From: Marchantia polymorpha subsp. ruderalis
Lineage: Eukaryota > Streptophyta > Marchantiopsida > Marchantiales > Marchantiaceae
Assembly (NCBI GenBank): GCA_037833965.1
Contig: AP031355.1
Coordinates: forward strand, 27,739,501 to 27,803,500
DNA: 64,000 nt
Direction: 5' to 3'
The notes beneath the pieces were generated by a model that made no database searches, was not told where the DNA came from, and saw only the letters and a list, made by a program, of their open reading frames with translations. This document shows positions 1 through 7,566 of this stretch, in pieces. The stretch's first letter is position 1; each line of letters starts with the position of its first letter. Made by a program: the position numbers and the translations under genes.

Positions 1-511
1 TGGATGCGCTCTTGGACGGACGGAGTTGCGGCGGCGGAAGCGCCGACGGAGAGACAAGGAACGGACCGACTGGACGGAGGCGGCTGACCACGGTCAACGC
101 CTTCCGCGCCAGCGCAACGCCGCGCACGGAATTCGCTTGCGCACAGCAGACCGCCTGTGCACAGGAGGATGTTCAAGTTCCGCGCCGGCGGAGCATCCGC
201 CGAGGCTCCTGCCTGCGCACAGGCAGGAGTTGAACTTTTGTCCGACATGCGGACACACGCGTCAAGGCAGAGGGGGATTGGCCGAGGGGCGGTACGAACA
301 AGTGTACCGCGCAAGGCGGAAAACTCGCCTTCGGCGCTGCGCCCCCATGTCCGCGGGGTAATACGCTCGCGGAGTTCAAATCCGCCAATTCGAGCGTGAG
401 AGTTTAAGCGACGACGGCGGAGCGTGAAGCCGCGCGTGAGAGCGAAGACCGTTCCAGCGTACAGCCGGCGCGGCCATCAAGTGAGACGTTCTTCACGAGC
501 AGGAGCCGACC

Positions 512-3500
512 ATGACCTTCGACCGGGCGGCGGAGAACGTCCCATTCTTGAATTCGCGATTCCAATCTCTTGTGCGCGCTGCGCGCATCCATCTGCTGGC
601 TGCTGAACATTCTCGACGTCGCCGCACAGGAGATTTCTTGTTGATTGAGGGAGAAGTGAATGCGCGTGATTTGGAATTGAGGGCGATTAGAGTTTGCCGA
701 GAGAGAAAGAAGCGCGGGCAGTGCGGAAGTAGAATGAGCGGGCGAGCGAACTCCAGGAACGCAATGACGAGACCGAGCAGATTGCGGATGGTGCCACTTC
801 GCCTACCACAGAACGGGCTGCGCGCTTTCGAGGAGCGCTTAATAGCAAGAAAGCTCGATTTCTTGCTATGGGGATGGAACTACATCTGTGCGAATATGGT
901 GCGCGAGTGGCTAGAGCCACAGGGACCACCCTCGCGCGGATTGCGTCCGCATGTTGATCGGTGGACAGTCCAAGATTGGGCGCAGGCGTTGGGAAGATGT
1001 GCTGGCATGCCAGGGCATCTCCTTTTCGACAGTGAGAGCATCAAGGTGACCAAGCAGGAAGAGGCGCAATTTGTGGAGCTGTTCAAGACCGGGAGGTCTA
1101 CCAAGAATGGGTACAGGACCCGTGATTACAAGGATCGATTTCGCCGGACTTTGTCCGCGGCGCTGATGCAATTACTGCAGCCGCACCGCGCCTGCTACAT
1201 CACATTGTGGCAGGTCTCTTTTGTGGAGTGCGTCATCGAGGGAACTCCAATTCACTGGGCGAGCATCCTGCACAGGGTGATGCGACAGCACGCGTTTGAG
1301 GAGAAGGGGGGAACTCTAAACCATCTTTCTCCTTTCCTCATCAATTTTTATCGACAGCGGAATTGTTTGACAGCGGCGGAGCTTGAACATTTTCCGCCAT
1401 TGTCCATCGACCATCCCGGGAAGTATGTGCGGGAGAATGAGGTCGACACTGATGCAGAGGAGTCACCGACTTCTACCCCATCAAGGCGAAGGGACGAAGG
1501 GAGACACACTCCTGCAGCGCGAGTGCCGCGGAAGCGGCGATGGAGGGAAGAGTCTGAAGAGGAGCAGCATCAAGAACCCTCTGCTCCCATTCGACCGCGG
1601 CCGCTGTGCGAGCCATACAGCCGGCCGAAGCAGAAGGCACGCAGACTGGTGTTACCAGCCGACAGTGCGGACACGGCGACGATTGCGACGGAGAAAGGAA
1701 GTGCGTCGCCAGAGAAGCATGAGGAAGCGCGGACGACCGCAGGAGCAACGGGCCCCGCTGCAACCTCGACGGGAGAGAGGCCGCCTACGGGCCAAGGGCC
1801 TCCGGAGTTACCACGTGCGATGCGGACAGATGTTCCGTTTGCGCACAGACGAGCCTCCGCGGATGGACGAGCCTCCGCGGACAGGCGTTCACAAGTGGAC
1901 GTGGATCTACGCTTACGCGTGGGAAGGAGCAGTCCGCCTGTGCACAGGCGCTCACCTGTGCACAGGTCGCCTGTGCACAGGACACCTCCACACGTGCCGC
2001 CTGTGCACAGGCAAGAATCACCCCCGTTCCAAGAACCGCCTACGAGACACCGGCCCTCGGGGCCAGACCCTCCGGCGCACCACGCGCCGCAATTTGCGCC
2101 TTCGGCACCAGGGCCTTCGAGCCGAGGAGATACGAGCAGGGAGCGTGCAGAGGCCGCACCATCGGCGGGAAGTCCGCCGATAGTTGCGCCTTCGGCGGTA
2201 GGGCCTATAGGCCAAGGGACATCGGGCGAGCGGCCCCCGGCCATGTCGCCTTCGGCGATGGATGTCCGCGGCGCTACGTCTGCGGCGGACAAGGCGCCGG
2301 CAATTGCGCCTGCGCACGGGCCGGGCACAGCCCCCACGGACCGATCAAGGGATCAGCAACAGACGGAGGAGCGGAGTGACTGTCCGCGGGATGAAATTTC
2401 GATGCGCGATGCGCAATCAAACCCCGCGCAGCCACCCTCCGCTCGATCGCCTTCGGCGGCGGGCAACGGCGGCAGAGAGGACGCGGTAGACAACCAACAA
2501 GCGAGCGACGGGGATGCCGCACGGGTACATTCGCCTTCCGCCTTAGATATTTTGGCGACGAGCAGCGAGGCTGCAGCCGTGCCTTCGCAGGCAGCACACG
2601 TCGACAACGTGCAGCCCCACTCGGGGCAGTCGCCGACGCAATCAATGGCGACTGAAATTCTCCACTCGGATGATGACGACGGGGGCTCCACGGAAGAAAT
2701 GTCAGGAGCAGAAGACACCGAGGAAGAGGAGGAGGAAATTGTTGGAGCGCCGGCGGCGGCGCTCTCTGAGCAGGTGATTCCGTTGCTGAGGTACTTGGAT
2801 CGCAAGGTCGATAAATACGCCGACCCACTCCAGCCGGGATCTTACATCGAGTTAGTGCGCAGGCGGACTCGCACTAAAGTCCACACCAGCAAGCTGTTAG
2901 CTAGAGTGGACCAGGAGTTGAGGGAATTGAAGGAGAAGCATGCATGCTTGTGGGGTCAGTACAAACTTAATCAGAAATTCTACAAGCACTCCGAGAGGAT
3001 GAAGGATGAGAAACTAGACGAGCTCACCAAGGAGCAGGTGAAGGTCAAGGAAGCACTCATTTCTGAGCAGGCCCAGAATCGGATTTTGTCAGAGGAGCTC
3101 GTGCGACAGACGCGGTTGTTGGAACAATGTCAGCTCGCACGGCAGGCGGATGAAAAGTTAATCCGCAGGTTACAGTCAGAGTGTGGCGAATTGAGAGCGC
3201 AACGTGCTGAAGCCGAATCGCAATTAGTGATAATTGAAGAGGATCGCAGGAAGGAGGCGGATCGCACGAAGGTGGAGACGGCGAGGCGGGTCGCCCACTG
3301 TCTCAAGGGCTACGCCCACTGGGAAGTGAAGGCGCAGGAGAAACTCACACTGCGTGAGTTTGAATTGCGCGCAGCCGGGTTATTGTCAGGCGACAGTAGG
3401 AGTCGGCGGAAGGTAGCAAAGAAGCTCGATGCCTTTCTGTCGAAGGCACAGGATACCATGTCCGCCCTCGAAGTGGAGGTGTCCGCGGCGTTGCAGCGTT

Positions 3501-3532
3501 TGGGACTGCGCAGTCGAGCGGAAGATTGGTAG
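512..3532 (+). CDS. LTR-encoded protein (LTR ORF), family 1, looks whole
   Basis: This is a 1006-codon frame lying wholly inside U3 of the LTR. I do not recognise a named function. Residues about 85-330 form a conserved, aromatic-rich domain (FLLWGWNYIC, RTRDYKDRFRR, GTLNHLSPFLINFYR). Residues about 330-735 are proline/serine/arginine-rich low complexity with PVHR repeats. An acidic stretch (about 725-745) follows, then EQVIPLLRYLDRK and a long charged coiled coil (about 790-1000). The same N- and C-terminal blocks recur in the family 2 LTRs at 51131-53974 and 56883-59723. The first 84 residues are not conserved between families. The methionine at 764 sits in a shared AACGCAATG context and is the better start. 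The N-terminal block loosely recalls the 'putative plant transposon protein' domain found in plant retroelement accessory frames, which is an inference only. No signal peptide or membrane segment is visible. Confidence 0.75.
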   Translation: MTFDRAAENVPFLNSRFQSLVRAARIHLLAAEHSRRRRTGDFLLIEGEVNARDLELRAIRVCRERKKRGQCGSRMSGRANSRNAMTRPSRLRMVPLRLPQNGLRAFEERLIARKLDFLLWGWNYICANMVREWLEPQGPPSRGLRPHVDRWTVQDWAQALGRCAGMPGHLLFDSESIKVTKQEEAQFVELFKTGRSTKNGYRTRDYKDRFRRTLSAALMQLLQPHRACYITLWQVSFVECVIEGTPIHWASILHRVMRQHAFEEKGGTLNHLSPFLINFYRQRNCLTAAELEHFPPLSIDHPGKYVRENEVDTDAEESPTSTPSRRRDEGRHTPAARVPRKRRWREESEEEQHQEPSAPIRPRPLCEPYSRPKQKARRLVLPADSADTATIATEKGSASPEKHEEARTTAGATGPAATSTGERPPTGQGPPELPRAMRTDVPFAHRRASADGRASADRRSQVDVDLRLRVGRSSPPVHRRSPVHRSPVHRTPPHVPPVHRQESPPFQEPPTRHRPSGPDPPAHHAPQFAPSAPGPSSRGDTSRERAEAAPSAGSPPIVAPSAVGPIGQGTSGERPPAMSPSAMDVRGATSAADKAPAIAPAHGPGTAPTDRSRDQQQTEERSDCPRDEISMRDAQSNPAQPPSARSPSAAGNGGREDAVDNQQASDGDAARVHSPSALDILATSSEAAAVPSQAAHVDNVQPHSGQSPTQSMATEILHSDDDDGGSTEEMSGAEDTEEEEEEIVGAPAAALSEQVIPLLRYLDRKVDKYADPLQPGSYIELVRRRTRTKVHTSKLLARVDQELRELKEKHACLWGQYKLNQKFYKHSERMKDEKLDELTKEQVKVKEALISEQAQNRILSEELVRQTRLLEQCQLARQADEKLIRRLQSECGELRAQRAEAESQLVIIEEDRRKEADRTKVETARRVAHCLKGYAHWEVKAQEKLTLREFELRAAGLLSGDSRSRRKVAKKLDAFLSKAQDTMSALEVEVSAALQRLGLRSRAEDW
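1937..2011 (+). repeat. Cluster of CCTGTGCACAGG palindromes inside the LTR ORF (A, 5' LTR)
   Basis: Four perfect 12-bp palindromes CCTGTGCACAGG lie at 1937-1948, 1955-1966, 1970-1981 and 2000-2011. In the reading frame they encode PVHR-type repeats. The same cluster recurs at 40883-40957 (A 3' LTR), 13273-13362, 24463-24552 and 35651-35740 (B) and 45010-45084 (C). Single copies also occur outside the coding frame in the upstream part of the LTR, so they are not only a peptide repeat. Confidence 0.85.
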
Positions 3533-3661
3533 GGTAGGGAGTTAGTGCGCGGCAGTCGGCCGCGCAGGAGACGTAGTACAGGTTCCGCGGAGTGTAGTGT
3601 AGCGTGGTTCCGTGCAGGCGTGTAGCGTAGTGCAGGGTAGTGTTAGGTAGGACTTGGAAGG

Positions 3662-3690
3662 TATAAAATAGTTCCAGGCGTTTTGCCTGG
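3662..3690 (+). promoter_or_regulatory. LTR core promoter: TATA box followed by a hairpin (A, 5' LTR)
   Basis: TATAAAATA lies at 3662-3670. It is followed by CCAGGC-GTTTT-GCCTGG (3674-3690), a 6-bp stem with a 5-nt loop. A start site would be expected about 25-30 bases after the TATA box, just past the hairpin. This puts everything upstream, including the LTR ORF, in U3 and about 0.94 kb downstream in R/U5. Equivalent sites lie at 42621 (A 3' LTR), 11575-11603, 22765-22793 and about 33953-33981 (B, minus strand). Confidence 0.75.
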
Positions 3691-4039
3691 GGTTCTTTCC
3701 CATCAGAAGTGCAGATCAGGAACCCATTTCCTTTGCGTGTTTGTGTCCTTGAGTTCTGTCACCACGCACGAGGAGTTACAACTTAGCGTTCCGCATTTTG
3801 TAGCTGAAGGCCTTCGGCCGAATGTTCAGAGCTAGTCCATTGGTTAGAGACTTGAGTAGTTCGGATCTGCACCTGTGGGTGACTGCCGATGCTCAGAGCC
3901 AGTGACTAGTTAGATACTTGAACAGTTTCGCCCCTACACCTTCGAGTGTTCCTTTCTGATTGTACTCCCTTGGGATTTTTCCCCTGAATGCCAAAGTGAA
4001 GTTTTGCTACTTCGTGTAAGCCTTGGTTGTAAATTCAGG

Positions 4040-4542
4040 TTACGCTGCAGCAGGTGCTTTGAGGGTAACCCCTGTAGTATTTCTGGGAATGACAAGTGCT
4101 TGAGAATTCAAACTCTTCAATAGACTGTTGTTGTGTTACTGGAATGTTTCTCAGTGAGTCCTTCAGTGCGGACCTGTGTTCTCTGCGCGTTTTGTGAGTT
4201 GAGAGTGTTGTTCACCGCGTAGGAGTGACTTCGATCCGAAGTAGGCAGTCCAAACCGGGTTTCCTACACTAGCAGCAAGCTAGTGGAAGTGTTGTAAAAG
4301 CCGGAGTTGGAAGTCACTGCCCGCAGCTTTGCCGAGTGTGCTCGCGAGAGACTTTCCCCCTGAAATCTTGAAGTAGAGGTCCTAACGGATCTCTGGGTTG
4401 TGTTTCTGTAGTTTCAGGTGTGTGTGTGTGTGTGTGTGTGTTACGCTGCACTGTGCGACCTCCGAGTGCGCTCCGAGTGGACACTTGCAGTATTTCTGGG
4501 AGTGACAGTTGCCTGAGAATTCAAACTCCTCAATAGTCTGTT
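4040..4542 (+). repeat. Internal duplication in R/U5 with (GT)n tract
   Basis: Two diverged copies of a roughly 90-100-bp segment lie at 4040-4129 and 4441-4542. Both begin TTACGCTGCA and both contain GTATTTCTGGGA, GAGAATTCAAACTC and CAATAG. Each copy follows a TTCAGG motif. A (GT)12 microsatellite at 4418-4441 precedes the second copy. The family 2 LTR has only (TG)n at the position of the first copy, so the duplication looks specific to family 1. The microsatellite length differs among the B LTRs. Confidence 0.7.
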
Positions 4543-4640
4543 AAAACGTGACACTTTGTACCCTGTGTGTTCCTCTGTCCCTGTGGGTTCGACCTTTCTA
4601 CCACTATATTGCAGTTTTAGCATTTAGTGGGTTATTACAT

Positions 4641-4679
4641 AAGAAGCCGACAACTTCTTTTTGGCGCCGCTGCCGGGGA
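4641..4679 (+). other. Leader hairpin and tRNA-Asp primer binding site (element A)
   Basis: AAGAAG (4641-4646) pairs with CTTCTT (4654-4659) around the loop CCGACAA. The primer site TGGCGCCGCTGCCGGGGA follows at 4662-4679. It is complementary to the 3' end of plant tRNA-Asp, including the CCA tail, with one mismatch by my recollection of that tRNA. This primer is typical of Athila/Tat elements. The primer site lies 22 bases after the LTR end. Confidence 0.8.
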
Positions 4680-4725
4680 CAGTTGCGTCAACACCGGGGT
4701 TTTTACGAGCAGCCATGCTCGGTGA

Positions 4726-7560
4726 ATGTCGACTGGGGCTAGCGGGAGCAACCTAAGTGCTAGAGCTGTCCGCAGGTTCCGACGAGATTCAGAGAAGGCC
4801 GTGGAAGAGACACGGCGTCAAAACAAGAAAACACCAAAAAGAGTACCTAAGCCTAGTTCGGCCGACATCCTTGGGGAACCCACCCCCGGCGACTTGGAAC
4901 CAAACTTGGTGCTTACAGTTCTACTAGATATTCCTTGCACGGACCCGCCTCGTGAACTAGAAACGATCGCCCGAGAACCGTCGACAGACACACCGATGGC
5001 GGACGGACAAGCCAATGTGCGGCTACCTCAGCCGATTACTAAACATTCCTACCCAAAGTATAAAGGGAGTGGGGATGACGACGATGCAGATTCATACATC
5101 AAGTTGTTCGAATCGGTGTCTATTGCCAATCGCGAGATCGCAGACGATGACCGACTAAGGATCTTTCCAAGCCTTCTGCGGAAGAAAGCGAGGAGTTGGT
5201 ACAATCACGAGAGCATCGATCCGACTGGGTTGACAACATGGGCCCAGCTGAAGGAGAAGTTCCTTCGCCGCTTCCGCGAGCTCGGCTACGACAGCCGGGT
5301 TTTGACAAAGTTACGTAATTTGCAGCGAGAGAAGAAGGAGAGTCTGCGTGACTACACTGAGAGATTTCTGGACCTCCTTGACAGAATACCGAAAACAGGA
5401 CCAGGGTCCCCTTTCTCGGTACAACAAGCTGTGGATTGGTACGTGACCGGTTTAACTCGGGAGATGGAGACTTTTTGCCGACGCAGCAAGTGCGACACTA
5501 TTGAGGATGTGATTGCATCGGCAGAAGCCTTCGAGACTTCCACTCTCAACCGAAGAGGGAGAGAGAGACGGGAGTCGAAGGAGCGAAAACCGAAGGGAGG
5601 GCGAAGACGACGTAGAGGTACAACTCCGTCATCGGAGGAATCGTCTTCGGACGAGAACCGTTCCTCATCCGAAGAAGAGGAAACCTCATCGTCGGAGGAG
5701 GAGAAGAAGAGGAAGAAGCATGGGGCAGCGAAGAAAAAGGGCACCCGACGAGTGACTACGGACAGAGCGCCGGGAGACATAGCCTCGAAGATGGAGACCC
5801 TTGTGAAGGACTTCGCCGATCTCAAGGTTCAAGTGGTAGGCGGGCATGATCGCCGAAAATCACCCGGGAGAGTGCGAGCGAACTTATGGTGTACTACGTG
5901 CGGGGCGGTGGGACATGCAAACACCGAGTGCCTTACCACCCGCCCGTCATATCCAGTCAACGCAGTAGAGTGGGCACAACCGTACTATGGAGAGCACCCC
6001 CAGTACTACGGAGAGGCTAGCGAAGAGACAGCCTACGCCGTCCAGTCGGTTCCTACCCCTACTGCAGTTTCAGCAATGCAAGTCCCACGATATATTCCGG
6101 TGGATCGGGCCACTACAGTACCCGTGAGGCGGAGAGCACCTCCAGGGACGTTTGACCCACCGCCACCGCGAGCTTGTTATAATTGCGGGGAAGTTGGACA
6201 CTTCTCACCGCAGTGTCCCCATCCAAAAAGGCGAAACGATTATGCTCCGACATGTAGTAATTGCAAGAAGACCGGGCATACTGCGCCAGAGTGTGATCAG
6301 CCACCAGTCCCTCGGCCAGCGGTACGATTTGTGAACCCTCCTGCCAAGGAGGACGTCCAAGTTAACCAGGTCGAAGTAGGTTCAGACGGGGATGATGAAG
6401 ACGAAGAATGGCCGGCTGAAGAGGTTATGTGCGCACGGATCGAAACTCGTAGTTCCAAGAAATCGAAGGAGCAAGAGCGTGACACTCGCAAGCACGAACG
6501 GAGAACCGACGACCGGACGGGAAAAGGGAAGGAGAAGACATCCAGCAAGTCCAACTTGCGACCTGCACGGAAGTCTTCGGCTACGCGAGAGGCACCAGCA
6601 GTGCGCCCCCAGACAGCAGTCGAGGACGAGCCAGTACGCTTGCTGAAACAGGACTATGCTCCGGATATCCGCAACGAGGTCACCAACCTGTTGAAGGAAG
6701 CGATCCGCACTCAAAAGGACCCACCGCGGCCAGACTTGACATCCTCCCTTGGGGCGAAGTTGGCAGCCACCGTGGAACCTCGCAGAGCGTCGCCGCCGAC
6801 CCCGGCGACCCAACGCGCCCACTATGACTTGGTCGAAGATCTCGAGAGTCGAAAAGTGAACATCACGTTCAAGCAGCTCTTGGAGGACAATAAGACGTAT
6901 CGGAGAATGTTGATGCTTTCGCTACGGCATCCGCGGAAGCCGCGCGCATCCACATCCTCTCAAGTATATCAAGTGGAGAGCGAAGACCAAGGGCCACCAG
7001 AGATCGATGTGGAAATAGCAGGGTGTTGTGTACGCAGGGTGCCAATCGACTCTGGATCAGGAGTCAACATAATGACGGAGGATACCGCGAGAGCCTTGGG
7101 GTTCAGTCAATACGAACCCTCGAAGCGTGTGTTGAGATTAGCGGATCAGACGCGGAGAATGCCTGCAGGTATGCTGCGCAATGTCAAGACAATCATCGGG
7201 GGTGCGGACTTTCGGTTGACGTATATCATCCTTCAACCGATGATGAAGCAGGGCTATGACGTTCTGCTCGGGCGGCCATGGCTATATGGCGCACAAGTCA
7301 GATGTGATTGGCGAAGGCATCGCCTTAAGTTTCCCCATCCTTCGGAACCGACCAAAACCATTACGGTGCCCTGGAATAGGGTCAGACACGAAGGGGAGAC
7401 CCCATCGACAAGTGCAGGTTACACATCGGGCGGGGACAGTGAGTCGACCGCGCGATCGGATTCCAGTGGTACCGAATCCGATTATTTCGTGGGATTCGTT
7501 GCCTGCTGTTCGGTGGGAGAAGAAGAAGAGCCGGAAGCTATTCAGCCGGAAGACGAATAG
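4726..7560 (+). CDS. gag-pro: Gag-protease polyprotein, element A (frame whole)
   Basis: This 944-codon frame starts at the ATG 47 bases after the primer site. Residues about 105-240 form a retrotransposon Gag capsid-like domain (ARSWYNHESI, LKEKFLRRF, LRDYTERFLDLLDRIP). A Lys/Arg/Glu/Ser-rich linker follows. Three CCHC zinc knuckles (CX2CX4HX4C) lie near residues 389-402, 484-497 and 510-523. A retropepsin-type aspartic protease has its active site DSGSGVNIM near residue 775, and the later GYDVLLGRPWL belongs to the same fold. Gag packages element RNA and the protease matures the polyprotein in cytoplasmic particles. The frame ends at a UAG in a read-through context, and pol continues in the same frame. 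Confidence 0.93.
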   Translation: MSTGASGSNLSARAVRRFRRDSEKAVEETRRQNKKTPKRVPKPSSADILGEPTPGDLEPNLVLTVLLDIPCTDPPRELETIAREPSTDTPMADGQANVRLPQPITKHSYPKYKGSGDDDDADSYIKLFESVSIANREIADDDRLRIFPSLLRKKARSWYNHESIDPTGLTTWAQLKEKFLRRFRELGYDSRVLTKLRNLQREKKESLRDYTERFLDLLDRIPKTGPGSPFSVQQAVDWYVTGLTREMETFCRRSKCDTIEDVIASAEAFETSTLNRRGRERRESKERKPKGGRRRRRGTTPSSEESSSDENRSSSEEEETSSSEEEKKRKKHGAAKKKGTRRVTTDRAPGDIASKMETLVKDFADLKVQVVGGHDRRKSPGRVRANLWCTTCGAVGHANTECLTTRPSYPVNAVEWAQPYYGEHPQYYGEASEETAYAVQSVPTPTAVSAMQVPRYIPVDRATTVPVRRRAPPGTFDPPPPRACYNCGEVGHFSPQCPHPKRRNDYAPTCSNCKKTGHTAPECDQPPVPRPAVRFVNPPAKEDVQVNQVEVGSDGDDEDEEWPAEEVMCARIETRSSKKSKEQERDTRKHERRTDDRTGKGKEKTSSKSNLRPARKSSATREAPAVRPQTAVEDEPVRLLKQDYAPDIRNEVTNLLKEAIRTQKDPPRPDLTSSLGAKLAATVEPRRASPPTPATQRAHYDLVEDLESRKVNITFKQLLEDNKTYRRMLMLSLRHPRKPRASTSSQVYQVESEDQGPPEIDVEIAGCCVRRVPIDSGSGVNIMTEDTARALGFSQYEPSKRVLRLADQTRRMPAGMLRNVKTIIGGADFRLTYIILQPMMKQGYDVLLGRPWLYGAQVRCDWRRHRLKFPHPSEPTKTITVPWNRVRHEGETPSTSAGYTSGGDSESTARSDSSGTESDYFVGFVACCSVGEEEEPEAIQPEDE

Positions 7561-7566
7561 CAATTA
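7558..7566 (+). promoter_or_regulatory. Stop-codon read-through context between gag-pro and pol (A)
   Basis: TAG CAA TTA matches the tobacco mosaic virus read-through signal (UAG-CAR-YYA). Gag-pro and pol are in the same frame on either side. Use of this context by a plant LTR element is known for SIRE1. The same nonamer occurs in both B copies, and TAG CAA CTA occurs in element F. Confidence 0.75.

Larger units (their letters stand above)
1..4639 (+). repeat. 5' LTR of element A (left end beyond window)
   Basis: This matches 38947-43598 and the B LTRs on the other strand. It ends in GGGTTATTACA at 4639, directly before the leader and primer site. By alignment to full LTRs of about 5.39 kb, roughly 740 bases are missing on the left. 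Bases 1-511 hold no gene, only GC-rich sequence full of short palindromes such as CCTGTGCACAGG-like and GCCTTCGGC units. The LTR ORF fills 512-3532. A TATA box lies at 3662, and 3700-4639 is non-coding R/U5 sequence with a (GT)n tract and an internal duplication. Confidence 0.92.

Noticed and set aside
1937-2011. Spaced palindromes as a CRISPR array
   Set aside because: Units are 12 bp with irregular short spacing, lie inside a coding frame and occur in a plant retrotransposon. There are no cas genes.
4662-4679. tRNA gene fragment
   Set aside because: Only the complement of the tRNA 3' end is present, at the position expected for a primer site.
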